Notes: a model not told the origin generated them from the letters alone. A DNA stretch of 64,000 nucleotides from Kordiimonas gwangyangensis DSM 19435 = JCM 12864 (GCF_000375545.1 NZ_AQXF01000002.1:615830-679829); one strand, 5' to 3'. Shown: positions 43,422 through 53,516, numbered from the stretch's first letter. Program-made: numbers and translations.

Positions 43422-44909
43422 CTAGCCGTCCAGCTTCGGCTTCAGGAGCTGGTTGACGAGGCCCGGGTTGGCCTTGCCGCCCGTTGCCTTCATCACTTGG
43501 CCAACGAAGAAGCCGATCAGTTTGTCCTTGCCGGCGCGGTATTGTTCGAGCTGGCCCGGGTTTGCCGCGATCACTTCATCGATGATCTTTTCGATCTCGC
43601 CAGTGTCGGACACCTGCTTGAGGCCTTTTTCCTCAACGATCACGTCTGCGTCCTTGCCGGTCTCGAACATGATCTCGAACACGTCCTTGGCGATGCGGCC
43701 GGAGATGGTGCCGTCCTCAATGAGTGCCAGCAGATCAGCGCCTTGTGCCGCCGATACCGGGCTTTCGGTCACGGACTTGCCTGCCTTGTTGAGCGCACCA
43801 AAGAGGTCACCTGTGACCCAGTTCGATGCCTTGGCGGCCACGTCCTTGACGTCCTTGCCAACTTTCTTCGCGAGGGCTGCGATCAGGTCCTCGAAATAGT
43901 CGCACGACTCTTTCTCGGCCACCAGCACGCTGGCGTTATAGTCCGGCAGGCCAAGTTCCTCAACGAAGCGGGCTTTCTTGTGGTCAGGCAGTTCCGGCAG
44001 GCTTGCGCGGGCAGCTTCAATGAAGGCGTCGTCAAACTCAACCGGCAGCAGGTCGGGGTCCGGGAAGTAGCGGTAATCGTGCGCTTCTTCCTTGGAACGC
44101 ATCGAGCGTGTTTCGCCCTTGTTCGGGTCAAACAGGCGCGTTTCCTGGTCTACCTTGCCGCCAGCCTCGATGATATCGACCTGACGCTGCGCTTCATATT
44201 CAATCGCCTGACGCACGAAACGGATCGAGTTCACGTTCTTGATCTCGCAGCGCGTGCCAAAAGGCTCGCCCGGGCGACGCACGGACACGTTCACGTCGGC
44301 GCGCATGCTGCCCTGCTCCATGTTGCCGTCGCAACTGCCGATATAGCGCAGGATGGTGCGAAGCTTGGTGAGGTAAGCACCGGCTTCCTCGGGGCTGCGC
44401 ATATCCGGCTTGGAGACGATTTCCATCAGCGCCACACCAGAGCGGTTCAGGTCCACATAGGTATATTGCGGATGCTGGTCGTGCATCGATTTGCCCGCAT
44501 CCTGCTCAAGGTGGATACGCTCGATACCGACTTCCTTGGTCGAGCCGTCTGCGAGGTCGAGCGTTACCGTGCCCTCACCCACAATCGGATGCTTGAACTG
44601 GCTGATCTGGTAGCCTTGCGGCAGGTCAGCGTAGAAATAGTTCTTGCGGTCAAACACCGAGAATTTGTTGATCTGCGCACCAAGCGCGAGGCCCGTACGC
44701 ACCGCCTGGCGGATACACTCAGCGTTGATTGTCGGCAGCATGCCGGGCATGGCCGCGTCTACGAGGCTGACTTGCGCGTTCGGCTCCGCACCGAATTCAG
44801 TCGCCGCGCCCGAGAAGAGCTTCGCGTTCGAGATCACCTGCGCGTGGACTTCAAGCCCGAGCACGATTTCAAAATCACCGGTTGCGCCTTGTACGATATA
44901 TTTACCCAT
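43422..44909 (-). CDS. gatB: Asp-tRNA(Asn)/Glu-tRNA(Gln) amidotransferase subunit B
   Basis: 495 residues. GatB activates the misacylated Glu or Asp on tRNA with ATP before GatA-derived ammonia converts it to the amide. The start [12 protein letters not shown], the HLEQDAGKS motif, [15 protein letters not shown] and the C-terminal tRNA-binding YqeY-like tail are all present. GGAGG precedes ATG 44909. It is the last gene of gatC-gatA-gatB, 5 bp after gatA. Confidence 0.97.
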   Translation of the reverse strand: MGKYIVQGATGDFEIVLGLEVHAQVISNAKLFSGAATEFGAEPNAQVSLVDAAMPGMLPTINAECIRQAVRTGLALGAQINKFSVFDRKNYFYADLPQGYQISQFKHPIVGEGTVTLDLADGSTKEVGIERIHLEQDAGKSMHDQHPQYTYVDLNRSGVALMEIVSKPDMRSPEEAGAYLTKLRTILRYIGSCDGNMEQGSMRADVNVSVRRPGEPFGTRCEIKNVNSIRFVRQAIEYEAQRQVDIIEAGGKVDQETRLFDPNKGETRSMRSKEEAHDYRYFPDPDLLPVEFDDAFIEAARASLPELPDHKKARFVEELGLPDYNASVLVAEKESCDYFEDLIAALAKKVGKDVKDVAAKASNWVTGDLFGALNKAGKSVTESPVSAAQGADLLALIEDGTISGRIAKDVFEIMFETGKDADVIVEEKGLKQVSDTGEIEKIIDEVIAANPGQLEQYRAGKDKLIGFFVGQVMKATGGKANPGLVNQLLKPKLDG

Positions 44910-44914
44910 GACGC

Positions 44915-46396
44915 TTACCTCCACCACTCTTCAGGTTTCGCCGTGAAGCCTGCGGCTTCCTCGATCACACCCGATACTTTCAATACTGTTTCTTCGTCCC
45001 ACGCCTTGCCGAGGATCTGGAGGCCAAGCGGCAGACCGTTTGCGTCGAGGCCCGCAGGCACGCTCGAGCCCGGAATACCGGCAAGCGACGCCGGCACGGT
45101 AAACACGTCATTGAGGTACATGGCGATCGGGTCGTCCGACTTTTCACCGAAGGCGAAAGCCGCGCTTGGTGCTGTCGGTGTCAGGATCGCGTCCACTTTC
45201 TCGAATGCACGCTTGAAGTCGTCGGAGATAAGTTTCCGCACCTTCTGCGCCTTGAGGTAATAGGCGTCATAGTAGCCAGCCGACAGCACATAGGTGCCGA
45301 TCATGATGCGGCGCTTCACTTCGTCACCGAAACCGGCGGCGCGGGTCGCTTCATACATGTCGACAAGGCCACCGCCTTCAACCGTCTCACGCAGGCCATA
45401 ACGAACGCCGTCATAGCGCGCGAGGTTCGAGGAAGCCTCAGCCGGTGCCACGATATAATAGGTCGGCAGTGCGTATTTGGTGTGCGGCAGGTTGATGTCG
45501 ACAACCTCAGCACCCGCAGCTTTCATCCACTCGATACCCTGATGCCACAGCGCTTCGATCTCAGCCGGCATGCCAGCGAGGTGATATTCCTGCGGGATAC
45601 CGATTTTCATGCCGCGGATATCGCCCGTCAGCGCCGCTTCAAAGTTCGGCACCGGCAGGTCAACGGAGGTGCTGTCCTTCGCGTCAAAGCCCGAGATGCT
45701 TTCAAGCATGATCGCGCCGTCACGCACGTCGCGGGTGATGGTGCCAGCCTGGTCAAGGCTTGAGGCAAAGGCCACCATGCCGTAGCGCGAACAACGCCCG
45801 TAGGTCGGCTTGATACCAAAAGTGCCGGTGAAGGCAGCAGGCTGGCGGATCGAACCACCCGTGTCAGATGCCGTTGCACCCATCGCGCAGTAACCGGCGA
45901 CAGACGCCACCGAACCGCCCGAGGAACCGCCCGGCACGAAGTCATTGTTGGAGCCCTTTGCGCGCCACGGGTTTTTCACCGGGCCGTAGTAGCTCGTCTC
46001 GTTAGAGGAGCCCATGGCAAACTCGTCCATATTGAGCTTGCCGAGCATGACAGCGCCGTCATCCCAAAGCTTCTGGGAAACCGTGCTTTCATATTCCGGC
46101 TTGAAACCGTCAAGAATGTGCGAGCACGCCTGCGTGTGCACACCTTTGGTCGCGAACAGGTCCTTGATGCCAACCGGAATACCGGTCATGCCTTTTTGCC
46201 CGCCCGCCTTGATCATAGCGTCGGCCTTGTCTGCCATTTCAAGCGCCATCTCCGGCGTTTTGGCGACATAGGCATTGAGCGCGTCGGCAGCTTCCACCGC
46301 GCTGATGTACGCTTCCGTCAGTTCGCGGGCAGAAATATCGCCCTTTTTCAGCAGATCGCGCGCTTCCGCGATCTTGAGTTTCGTCAGGTCAGTCAT
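44915..46396 (-). CDS. gatA: Asp-tRNA(Asn)/Glu-tRNA(Gln) amidotransferase subunit A
   Basis: 493 residues. GatA is the glutaminase of the complex. It belongs to the amidase signature family; the catalytic set is Lys78 in GIKDLF, cis-Ser158 in GGSSGGS and the nucleophile Ser182 in [11 protein letters not shown], with the 24-residue distance between the two serines seen in characterised GatA. It lies 9 bp after gatC. Confidence 0.97.
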   Translation of the reverse strand: MTDLTKLKIAEARDLLKKGDISARELTEAYISAVEAADALNAYVAKTPEMALEMADKADAMIKAGGQKGMTGIPVGIKDLFATKGVHTQACSHILDGFKPEYESTVSQKLWDDGAVMLGKLNMDEFAMGSSNETSYYGPVKNPWRAKGSNNDFVPGGSSGGSVASVAGYCAMGATASDTGGSIRQPAAFTGTFGIKPTYGRCSRYGMVAFASSLDQAGTITRDVRDGAIMLESISGFDAKDSTSVDLPVPNFEAALTGDIRGMKIGIPQEYHLAGMPAEIEALWHQGIEWMKAAGAEVVDINLPHTKYALPTYYIVAPAEASSNLARYDGVRYGLRETVEGGGLVDMYEATRAAGFGDEVKRRIMIGTYVLSAGYYDAYYLKAQKVRKLISDDFKRAFEKVDAILTPTAPSAAFAFGEKSDDPIAMYLNDVFTVPASLAGIPGSSVPAGLDANGLPLGLQILGKAWDEETVLKVSGVIEEAAGFTAKPEEWWR

Positions 46397-46405
46397 TGGC
46401 CAGTC

Positions 46406-46696
46406 CTACTCGATCACTTTGGGGACGGCGAAGAAGCCGTATTCACCGCGCGGCGCATTCTTGAGCACACTTTGCTGCTTGTCGCCGTCGGTTACCTCAT
46501 CGGCGCGCCAGCGGAGCTTGGCATCCACCACGCTCGACATCGGCTCGATATTGTCGGTGTTTACTTCGTCAAGCTGCTCCACCCAGCCAAGGATGTTGTT
46601 GAGCTCACCGGCAAGCGGCTCCAGCTTTTCGTCCTCAATTTTAATGCGTGCAAGCCGGGCAATCTTAGCCACGGTCGCCTTGTCAATGTTCGACAT
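46406..46696 (-). CDS. gatC: Asp-tRNA(Asn)/Glu-tRNA(Gln) amidotransferase subunit C
   Basis: 96 residues. GatC wraps around and stabilises the GatA-GatB pair. The helical start VAKIARLARIKIEDEK and the LRWRADEVTDG segment match the family. It is the first gene of the operon; its presence suggests that Gln-tRNA or Asn-tRNA is made by transamidation in this organism. Confidence 0.96.
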   Translation of the reverse strand: MSNIDKATVAKIARLARIKIEDEKLEPLAGELNNILGWVEQLDEVNTDNIEPMSSVVDAKLRWRADEVTDGDKQQSVLKNAPRGEYGFFAVPKVIE

Positions 46697-46817
46697 GAAA
46701 ATTCCCTATGAACTGTCAGGAAAAACCGTTGAATTCTGCGCGGAACTTAGCGCCTGAACACGCGTACGGCAAGCGGGAATGCACGGTGTGCGAAAGTTTA
46801 CTCGGGCACCAGCGCCA

Positions 46818-47384
46818 TCAAAGCCGATCAAGCCGCCCGTAGGCGAAAAAATGGCTGATCATGCTGCCGTCAGCGGAAAGCGGCAGATAAAGGATATTCA
46901 GGCGAACATGAGGCGGCGGGCCCGTGCGTTCCTCGCTACGGCCAATGACGCCCTGCCCGCGTTTTACCGATGCATCAAGTGACGCGATAACGCGGTTGGC
47001 GACTTCTTCCTTATGCACATCGCGTACACGTTTGCCGGTGACATCGTTATAGGCAGCTGCAGCTTGCGAACCGTGGAGCGTGACCCTGGCGTCACAAACA
47101 CCGCCGCCCTCACCCCAGATTGGTTCAAGAAGAGCCACCCAAGGTAAATAGTCCTTGAGGTCGGATGGAGAGACATCAGACCGACTATTGAACTGCCTGC
47201 CGCCGCGTTTGCCCTCAAAATAGCTGAGAATATGGACGAAGTCCGCACCCAGCTTGGGCGCTACATCGGTGCCATGCAATTCATAGTCACCAAGACCGTA
47301 GCCTTCCTTCTCACCAATCCCGTCAATGTCTGTATCGAAAGAAGAAATGAGGACCTCCCTATTGGCGATCGGTGGTCCTGGCAC
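46818..47384 (-). CDS. PAS_5-type protein, start uncertain
   Basis: 188 residues from GTG 47384. The core, from HILSYFEGKRGGRQ through DVSPSDLKDYLPWVALLEP to GKRVRDVHKEE, resembles the PAS_5 (DUF1260-like) proteins that are numerous in alphaproteobacteria; function unsettled. The start is unclear: GTG 47384 lies inside a long inverted repeat (47357-47403) and has a poor ribosome site, while a good GGGAGG site just after the repeat is followed by no ATG, GTG or TTG in frame, only an ATT. It is divergent from the GNAT gene. Confidence 0.65.
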   Translation of the reverse strand: MPGPPIANREVLISSFDTDIDGIGEKEGYGLGDYELHGTDVAPKLGADFVHILSYFEGKRGGRQFNSRSDVSPSDLKDYLPWVALLEPIWGEGGGVCDARVTLHGSQAAAAYNDVTGKRVRDVHKEEVANRVIASLDASVKRGQGVIGRSEERTGPPPHVRLNILYLPLSADGSMISHFFAYGRLDRL

Positions 47385-47403
47385 CGCCTGTTCGCCAATA
47401 GGG
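47357..47403. repeat. 12-bp inverted repeat over the PAS_5 gene start
   Basis: CCCTATTGGCGA (47357-47368) and TCGCCAATAGGG (47392-47403) are perfect arms around 23 bases, with an inner CGGTG/CACCG pair (47370-47374 with 47382-47386). The predicted GTG start at 47384 lies in the inner part. It may be an operator or an RNA hairpin controlling translation. Confidence 0.7.
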
Positions 47404-47518
47404 AAAATACCGCCCTGCGCCTACACCGTCCACATGTTTCAAAAACTTCACGTCACAGCCATGTGTGTACTCCGATTTCTCCTTGATTTAATGTCCTGTA
47501 CACCGCCAAATCGGCCTC

Positions 47519-48082
47519 ATGAATGACACACCAGACCAGAAGCCCATCACCATCCGCGCTGCGCGCCCTTCGGACGCCGCCGCCCTCAATGCCTATGTGC
47601 GCGCCATCTATACTGAGGGCACCGGCATGATCACGCGCCCCGGTGAGTTCCGCGCCTCGACCCTCAGGCAGCGATTCTGGCTCGCGCGGAAAGGTGTGAA
47701 CCCTGACGAGACCTGCTTGCTCGCGTTTGAGGATGACACCATCGTGGGTATGCTGGAATGCTGGACAGATAAACGCCAGCGTGTGCGCCATAGCACCACC
47801 ATCGCCATGTCGGTACACGCAGGTTTCAGAAAGCGCGGCATTGGCAAAAAACTACTTTTGCATTTCGCTGATTGGGTGCAAAAGCATGCAAGGCTTGAAC
47901 GCATTGAACTGCACGTGCATGCGGACAATTTGGCGGCACTGGCGCTGTACCGGTCCATCGGGTTTGTCCTTGAGGGAACACGGCGCGGTGTGATCCGGTA
48001 TGAAGACGGTACCGTCACCGACGACCATATCATGGCGTTCTGGCCAAAGAACGATAAAATGACCCCACCGCGTGGGCACTGA
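47519..48082 (+). CDS. GNAT-family N-acetyltransferase
   Basis: 187 residues. The acetyl-CoA motif is seen as SVHAGFRKRGIGKKLL (about 100-115), and NLAALALYRSIGFVLEG is the typical C-terminal signature. It is close to the RimI/YncA group, which acetylates proteins or small amines; the substrate is not determined. It is 14 bp before the DUF3089 gene and probably cotranscribed with it. Confidence 0.88.
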   Translation: MNDTPDQKPITIRAARPSDAAALNAYVRAIYTEGTGMITRPGEFRASTLRQRFWLARKGVNPDETCLLAFEDDTIVGMLECWTDKRQRVRHSTTIAMSVHAGFRKRGIGKKLLLHFADWVQKHARLERIELHVHADNLAALALYRSIGFVLEGTRRGVIRYEDGTVTDDHIMAFWPKNDKMTPPRGH

Positions 48083-48096
48083 AGGGGAGAGAGATC

Positions 48097-49251
48097 ATGG
48101 CTAAACACAAGACCGCACCGGCAGCCAAATTCCTGCTAGCAATCGCAGGCGTTATCGTGCTGATCCTGATTGCCGGGGTGCTGTTCACCTCGAACGAAAG
48201 CACCATGATGAAATGGGCGTTTGTACCAAGCCATGAAATCGCCACCGAAGAAGCAACCGAAGCGCCAGATTATTCCAGCGAAACGGCATGGGCCGCACGC
48301 CCGGGCATGAGCACAAATGCGCTTCTGCTGCCAGAAGGTATCATGCAAACCATGCAGGTGCCGGAAGCCGACGTATTCTATATCCACCCCACGACATATC
48401 TTTCAAAAGAACGCTGGAACGCCCCGCTTGACGGTGACGAAGCAGCCCTTGGCCGCCGCGCCAACTTTGCCCTCAAATATCAGGCCAGCGCCTTCGGCCT
48501 CGCGGGGCAGGTTTATGCACCAAAATACCGCCAGGCCGCCTTCGGCGCCTTCTTTGACGACAGCGGCCAAGGCGTTCAGGCGCTCGTCAAAGCCCACGCT
48601 GACGTGCTGGCGGCGTTTGACCACTATATGGCAAACGACAACGATGGTCGGCCTTTCATCCTTGCGGGCCACAGCCAAGGCGCGCTGCATGCCCTTCTGC
48701 TGCTCGCCGAACGCATTGCCATCAACGAAGACCTCAAGGAACGCATGATCGCGGCTTACATCATCGGCTGGCCAGTCAGCCTTGAAGGCGACCTTGCCCC
48801 TCTTGGCGGCATTGACGCGTGCGAAAGCCCCAAAGACACGGGCTGTGTGGTTTCGTTCCAAAGCTTCTCGAAGGACGGTGACCCATCCGGCATTCTCGAG
48901 ATGTTCGCCAAAACGCCGGGCCTGAACGGCAAACCGCGCGCGGGCACCACTATGCTCTGCACCAATCCGCTCAACTGGCATGTGGGCGCGAAGGCACCGA
49001 AGGACGCCAATCTGGGTGCTGTTGAACTGGTATCGGGTGCTGAAGGCATCGCCGCACCTACCCCAGGCCTTACCGGCGCACGCTGTGGCCAGCGCGGCAT
49101 CCTTTACCTGACCGAGCCACCGCAAGGCAGCTGGCGCGAGTTCATGATGACGGGCGAGAACTACCACGCCTATGACTATAACCTCTTTTACATGAACATC
49201 CGTGCGAACGCCGCAAACCGTGCCAAAACGTGGCTGGAGACGCACCGGTGA
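48097..49251 (+). CDS. DUF3089 alpha/beta-hydrolase, membrane-anchored
   Basis: 384 residues. One N-terminal membrane segment (about 11-31) and a periplasmic domain with the nucleophile elbow GHSQG (Ser193) of a serine hydrolase. YIHPTTYL near residue 95 is typical of DUF3089. The substrate is unknown; lipase or esterase activity is likely. AAGGGGAGAG precedes ATG 48097. Its stop overlaps the ruvX GTG start (GTGA). Confidence 0.85.
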   Translation: MAKHKTAPAAKFLLAIAGVIVLILIAGVLFTSNESTMMKWAFVPSHEIATEEATEAPDYSSETAWAARPGMSTNALLLPEGIMQTMQVPEADVFYIHPTTYLSKERWNAPLDGDEAALGRRANFALKYQASAFGLAGQVYAPKYRQAAFGAFFDDSGQGVQALVKAHADVLAAFDHYMANDNDGRPFILAGHSQGALHALLLLAERIAINEDLKERMIAAYIIGWPVSLEGDLAPLGGIDACESPKDTGCVVSFQSFSKDGDPSGILEMFAKTPGLNGKPRAGTTMLCTNPLNWHVGAKAPKDANLGAVELVSGAEGIAAPTPGLTGARCGQRGILYLTEPPQGSWREFMMTGENYHAYDYNLFYMNIRANAANRAKTWLETHR

Positions 49252-49706
49252 GTGTCGTAACCAGCGTTCGGGAACTGAAAGACCTGCTGCCGCGCCGCGC
49301 GCGGCTTCTGGGGCTTGATATTGGCTCAAAAACCATCGGCCTCGCCCTTTCAGATACCACGCTGACCATCGCGACACCGATGGAGACCATCAAGCGTACC
49401 AAGTTCAAGGACGATGCCGCGAAACTGCTGGATATTGTGCAAAAACAGGGCGTTGGTGGCTTTGTTCTTGGCTGGCCCGTCAATATGGACGGCAGCGAAG
49501 GACCGCGCTGCCAAAGCACCAAAGCCTTTTCGGACAACCTTGCAAAACTAAGCGACCTTCCCCAAATATTTTGGGATGAGCGCCTTTCTACTGCCGCAGT
49601 TGAGCGTACGCTCATCGAGGCGGACAGGAGCCGTGCGCGGCGGAAGGAACTCGTCGACAAAATGGCGGCCGCCTATATTTTGCAAGGAGCCCTCCATGCG
49701 CTTTGA
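49248..49706 (+). CDS. ruvX: Holliday junction resolvase-like protein RuvX (YqgF)
   Basis: 152 residues. RuvX/YqgF has an RNase H-like fold and processes 16S rRNA ends or Holliday junctions. The opening LLGLDIGSKTIGLALSD, the FVLGWPVNMDGSEG motif, WDERLSTAAVER and the late VDKMAAAYILQ are family signatures. I chose GTG 49248 (GGAG eight bases upstream) over GTG 49230. The start overlaps the DUF3089 stop, so translation is coupled. Confidence 0.93.
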   Translation: MSVVTSVRELKDLLPRRARLLGLDIGSKTIGLALSDTTLTIATPMETIKRTKFKDDAAKLLDIVQKQGVGGFVLGWPVNMDGSEGPRCQSTKAFSDNLAKLSDLPQIFWDERLSTAAVERTLIEADRSRARRKELVDKMAAAYILQGALHAL

Positions 49707-50199
49707 CCCCAACCTCGACGCTGAATCAGCCCCCAATATAGACCACCTGCTGCGCGCCAATTTCCCGACAGAATTTGAAGCAAACCTTGTCTCCGGCCTG
49801 CGTAATTCGCGCAAGATGTGTGCGGAGCATGGGCTGTGGGACCATGGTTCGCTGGTGGGATATATCGGTTATACTCGCGTGCGCATAGAAGGTGTGGACA
49901 GCAAACGCCAGATTTGGGGCCTTGGCCCGATGGCAATTGATTCCGCGCACCAGCGCCAGGGCGTGGGCAGCAAATTCCTCACTGAGAGCCTCGATTATAT
50001 CGAAGTTGATGCGGTTGTGCTTGTCGGCCACGCAGAGTTTTATGCCAAACACGGTTTTCGCCCTGCATCGGAATTCGGCCTCACATACGGTGACGACAGC
50101 ACGCGTGAGAGCGCCTTTTTTGCGCTCGAATGCTGGAAAGGTGCGCTTGACGGGCACGCAGGTCACGTGCTCTATGAGGACGCCTTTTACCGGGAGTAG
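49696..50199 (+). CDS. GNAT-family acetyltransferase (YhbS-like)
   Basis: 167 residues from ATG 49696 with AAGGAG seven bases upstream; it overlaps ruvX by 11 bp. A typical YhbS-type core: WGLGPMAIDSAHQRQGVGSKFL with the acetyl-CoA turn, then LVGHAEFYAKHGFRPAS. Probably acts on a small molecule; the target is unknown. It is 5 bp before the HxlR regulator gene. Confidence 0.88.
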   Translation: MRFDPNLDAESAPNIDHLLRANFPTEFEANLVSGLRNSRKMCAEHGLWDHGSLVGYIGYTRVRIEGVDSKRQIWGLGPMAIDSAHQRQGVGSKFLTESLDYIEVDAVVLVGHAEFYAKHGFRPASEFGLTYGDDSTRESAFFALECWKGALDGHAGHVLYEDAFYRE

Positions 50200-50204
50200 A
50201 CTTT

Positions 50205-50558
50205 ATGCCGAAAGGCACCAGCAAAACACCATTACCGGGACGCCCCACCAAAAGTTCGCGCACAGGCCGGCCTATCATGGCGGCACTCGACCTTCTCGGT
50301 CGCCGCTGGACACTCCGTATTATCTGGGAACTTCGGGACGGCGCTGTCGGCTTCCGCGACCTTCAGGCACGCTGCGAAAACATGTCACCGAGTGTGCTCT
50401 CCACCCGCCTTGGCGAACTGGCTACAGCAAAAGTTGTCGCGGCAGACGATGACCGCCGGTGGGCCCTCACCGATCACGGCGAAAAGCTGATCAAATCGCT
50501 GGGTCCTCTCAACAAATGGGCCGAAGACTGGCGCGTCCTTATCGAACAATCTGAATAA
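50205..50558 (+). CDS. HxlR-family transcriptional regulator
   Basis: 117 residues. A winged-helix domain with LDLLGRRWTLRIIWEL (about 28-43), RDLQARCENMSPSVLSTRL recognition helix and the wing WALTDHGEKL. HxlR proteins often sense quinones, aldehydes or disulfide stress through a cysteine; the only cysteine, Cys57, sits in the recognition helix region. An inverted repeat lies just downstream, before the CMD gene, a likely target. Confidence 0.9.
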   Translation: MPKGTSKTPLPGRPTKSSRTGRPIMAALDLLGRRWTLRIIWELRDGAVGFRDLQARCENMSPSVLSTRLGELATAKVVAADDDRRWALTDHGEKLIKSLGPLNKWAEDWRVLIEQSE

Positions 50559-50594
50559 ATTTCGGCACTCCGCCCTTGAATGCGGCTACCTGAA

Positions 50595-50613
50595 TGCTAC
50601 TTTTTTAGTAGCA
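50595..50613 (+). promoter_or_regulatory. Probable HxlR operator
   Basis: TGCTACT (50595-50601) and AGTAGCA (50607-50613), perfect 7-bp arms around TTTTT, sit 19 bp before ATG 50632 of the CMD gene. TACTT-type arms with an AT centre are usual for HxlR-family operators such as those of YodB, supporting control of the CMD gene by the adjacent regulator. Confidence 0.65.
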
Positions 50614-50631
50614 ATTAAACAGGAGTCCTTC

Positions 50632-51201
50632 ATGACCATGTCCCTCGTGCCGCCGCTCACCCCGCCATATGAACCTGATACAGAAGCGATGCTTAAGCGC
50701 TGGATGCCACCCGGTGCCCCGTTCGAGCCCCTCGCGCTTTTCCGCAGCCTTGCCAGGAACGATGGCCTGATGACGGCCATGCGCGGGCTTGGCTCATATT
50801 TCCTTGGCCCCAAATCCATCCTGTCGGTCAGGTTTCGTGAAATGCTCATCCTGCGCACCTGCGCGAAAGCCGCATGCGAATACGAATGGGGTGTGCATGT
50901 CACCGCATTCGCCCGCGAAGCCTCACTCTCCACAGTCGACATTCAGGAACTGACATTCGGCGCATCCGAATCGCCGCACTGGCCAGCGCCTGAGCAAGCT
51001 ATACTCTCTGCCTGTGATCAGTTGATGGAGACTGCAACCATCGCACCTGCCGTGCGCGAAAAACTGAAGGCGCATTTTGATGAAGCCACCATCCTTGCCA
51101 TCATCTGCCTTGTTGGCTGGTACCGGCTGATTGCGGGCCTTGCCAATACTGTGTGCGAACAAGGCGAGCCATGGGCAGACACTTTCGCAGCCTACCGATA
51201 A
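50632..51201 (+). CDS. Carboxymuconolactone decarboxylase (CMD/AhpD-like) family protein
   Basis: 189 residues, all-helical. The CMD core is REMLILRTCAKAACEYEWGVH (about 63-85), followed by a second helix pair. The AhpD disulfide pair CxxC is absent; CEYEWGVH has one Cys and the family His, as in the subgroup not thought to be peroxidase partners. AGGAG precedes ATG 50632. Together with HxlR it forms a stress-response pair; detoxification is a reasonable guess. Confidence 0.85.
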   Translation: MTMSLVPPLTPPYEPDTEAMLKRWMPPGAPFEPLALFRSLARNDGLMTAMRGLGSYFLGPKSILSVRFREMLILRTCAKAACEYEWGVHVTAFAREASLSTVDIQELTFGASESPHWPAPEQAILSACDQLMETATIAPAVREKLKAHFDEATILAIICLVGWYRLIAGLANTVCEQGEPWADTFAAYR

Positions 51202-51270
51202 AAAACAGGCGCCAAAAGCGTACACAAGCATCTTGCAGCAGGGGGCATTTGCCCCTATAAGGCCAGCTTG

Positions 51271-52275
51271 ATGAGCACGCATTCGACCGGACCGGCACCC
51301 TACCCGCGCGCGGAAGTTTCTCCGCCCTCGGGCGAGCTTTTTCCTCACAAACACCTTCTTGGCATCTGGGGCTTGGACCCCACGGCAATCAAGCATCTGC
51401 TTGATACAGCTGACGGTTATGCCGAGCAGAACCGGCAGGCAAAAAAGTCTACCGACAAATGTGAGGGATTGACCCAAATCAACCTCTTCTTCGAGAACTC
51501 GACGCGAACGCTGATGAGCTTCGAGATCGCGGGCAAGCGCCTCGGCATGGAAGTAACCTCCATGTCCACGGGTACGAGTTCGATCAAGAAGGGTGAAACA
51601 CTTCTGGATACTGCCGCGACGCTCAATGCCATGCGCCCTGATGTACTGGTAATGCGCCATGCGGACAGCGGTGCGGTGAAGCTTCTCTCTGAGAAAATGG
51701 ACTGCGCGGTGATCAACGCCGGTGACGGCCGGTCGGAACACCCGACGCAAGCGCTTCTCGATGCCCTCACCATCCGTCGCCGCAAGGGCCGCATCCACGG
51801 CCAGACCATCGTGATCTCAGGCGACGTGGCGCATAGCCGTGTTGCGCGCTCAAACATCTACCTCCTCAACGCTATGGGCGCGCGGGTACGCCTTGTTGCA
51901 CCCTCCACCCTCCTGCCGAAGGATGTGGACCGGCTCGGTGTCGAAATCTGCCACCGCATGGAGGAAGGCCTCGAAGGCGCTGACGTGGTCATGATGCTGC
52001 GCCTGCAGCAGGAGCGCATGCAAGGCGCCTTCCTGCCTTCCCTCCGGGAATATTACCAATTCTGGGGCCTGACCCATGAAAAACTCAAATACGCCAAGGA
52101 AGACGTACTGGTGATGCACCCCGGCCCGATGAACCGCGGCGTTGAAATCTCCTCCGATGTGGCGGACGACCTTGACCGGTCGGCGATTGAAGAACAGGTG
52201 GAAATGGGCGTCGCCGTGCGCATGGCCTGCCTTGACATCCTGACCCGCGGCTTGCGCGAGGAGGACGGACAATGA
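51271..52275 (+). CDS. pyrB: Aspartate carbamoyltransferase, catalytic subunit
   Basis: 334 residues. PyrB makes carbamoyl-aspartate in pyrimidine synthesis. The carbamoyl phosphate motif [28 protein letters not shown] and the late [12 protein letters not shown] are all intact. It is the type that often works with a non-catalytic dihydroorotase, and such a gene overlaps it by 4 bp downstream. I chose ATG 51271; TTG 51268 is adjacent. A pyrI regulatory subunit gene is not present. Confidence 0.96.
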   Translation: MSTHSTGPAPYPRAEVSPPSGELFPHKHLLGIWGLDPTAIKHLLDTADGYAEQNRQAKKSTDKCEGLTQINLFFENSTRTLMSFEIAGKRLGMEVTSMSTGTSSIKKGETLLDTAATLNAMRPDVLVMRHADSGAVKLLSEKMDCAVINAGDGRSEHPTQALLDALTIRRRKGRIHGQTIVISGDVAHSRVARSNIYLLNAMGARVRLVAPSTLLPKDVDRLGVEICHRMEEGLEGADVVMMLRLQQERMQGAFLPSLREYYQFWGLTHEKLKYAKEDVLVMHPGPMNRGVEISSDVADDLDRSAIEEQVEMGVAVRMACLDILTRGLREEDGQ

Positions 52276-53516
52276 GCATGACAGCTTACATCAATGCCCG
52301 CCTGATCGACCCCGCATCGGGACTCGACACCAAAGGCACGCTCGTCACCGAAGGCGAAAAAATCAAAGCTTTTGGCGCGGATGAAACGGCCCCCGAGGGC
52401 GCCAAGGTTGTGGACTGCAAAGGCCGCATCCTGTGCCCCGGTTTTATTGATATGCGCGCCCACCGGGTGGACGCCGAAGCCGCGCTCAAGGGTGGCATCA
52501 CCACCGTCATCCTGCAGCCGGACCAGACCACGGTGATCGACACCGACGCGGTTGTGGAGCGTATCCGCCGCCGCTCGGAAGACAGTGAAACCGTGAACGT
52601 ATTCCCCATGGGCACCGCCACACGCGGCATGCAGGGAAGCCAGATCGCCGAGATCGGCCAGATGATGCAATCGGGCGCCGTGGGCTTTACCGACTGCCGC
52701 ACGCCTGTGTCCGATAGCCAGGTTATGCGCCGCCTGCTCGAATACTCGGGCCACTTTGATGCACTTATCGTTCAGTTCGCCGAGGACAAGAGCCTCGCAA
52801 GTGGCGCTGTCGCGCACGAGGGCGAAATCGCGACGCGGCTTGGCCTTTCCGGTGTGCCAGCTGCCGCTGAGGTTATTCAGATTGAGCGTGACTGCCGCCT
52901 CGCTGAATTGACGGACGCCCGTATCCACTTCGCGCTGATCTCATCCCGTGAAGGGGTGGACGCCATCCGCTCCGCCAAGAAACGTGGTGTGCGCGCCACC
53001 TGCTCGGTCGCGCCGCATTATCTGCACCTCAACGATAACGCGCTTGAAGGCTACCGCACGTTTGCCAAGGTGCGCCCGCCGCTGCGCTCGGAAGAGGACC
53101 GTTTGGCGCTGATCGCCGGCCTTGCGGACGGCACCATCGACACGCTCGTATCGGACCATGACCCCAAAAGCGCGGACGTGAAGCGCCTGCCCTTTGGTCA
53201 GGCCGCTGAAGGTGTTGTCGGATTTGAGACCATGCTGCCGCTAGCGCTCGCACAAGTGCATGCGGGCAAGCTTGAGCTCATGACGCTCCTGCGCGCGCTC
53301 ACCAGCACACCAGCTGACCTCCTGCGCCTGCCCATGGGCCGCCTCAAGGAAGGTGTGCAAGCTGACCTTGTGATCTTCGACCCGGAGAAACCATGGCGTA
53401 TCTCGCAAGATGATCTGGTCTCGAGCGCGAAGAACATGCCATTTGACACGCTCCCGGTTCAGGGGCAGGTTTGGCAGACGGTGGTGGCAGGGAAGCCACT
53501 TTATACCGCTGCCTGA
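52272..53516 (+). CDS. Dihydroorotase-like protein, probably non-catalytic (PyrC')
   Basis: 414 residues, amidohydrolase fold of the dihydroorotase type. The metal-binding positions are degenerate: the first HxH motif reads DMRAH (60-64), keeping only His64; the PHHL motif reads PHYLHL; and SDHAPH reads SDHDPK. This matches the inactive dihydroorotase homologues (PyrC' or PyrX) that assemble with PyrB in several proteobacteria. It overlaps pyrB by 4 bp. A catalytic pyrC must then exist elsewhere, which is inference. Confidence 0.88.
   Translation: MSMTAYINARLIDPASGLDTKGTLVTEGEKIKAFGADETAPEGAKVVDCKGRILCPGFIDMRAHRVDAEAALKGGITTVILQPDQTTVIDTDAVVERIRRRSEDSETVNVFPMGTATRGMQGSQIAEIGQMMQSGAVGFTDCRTPVSDSQVMRRLLEYSGHFDALIVQFAEDKSLASGAVAHEGEIATRLGLSGVPAAAEVIQIERDCRLAELTDARIHFALISSREGVDAIRSAKKRGVRATCSVAPHYLHLNDNALEGYRTFAKVRPPLRSEEDRLALIAGLADGTIDTLVSDHDPKSADVKRLPFGQAAEGVVGFETMLPLALAQVHAGKLELMTLLRALTSTPADLLRLPMGRLKEGVQADLVIFDPEKPWRISQDDLVSSAKNMPFDTLPVQGQVWQTVVAGKPLYTAA

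Noticed and set aside
43497-45260. Long plus-strand open frame (587 codons) opposite gatB and gatA
   Set aside because: It runs across two well-supported genes and their junction; composition is that of antisense frame shadow.
51240-51256. GGGGC/GCCCC hairpin before pyrB as terminator or attenuator
   Set aside because: Five-bp stem only, no T-run and no leader peptide with U-tract seen.
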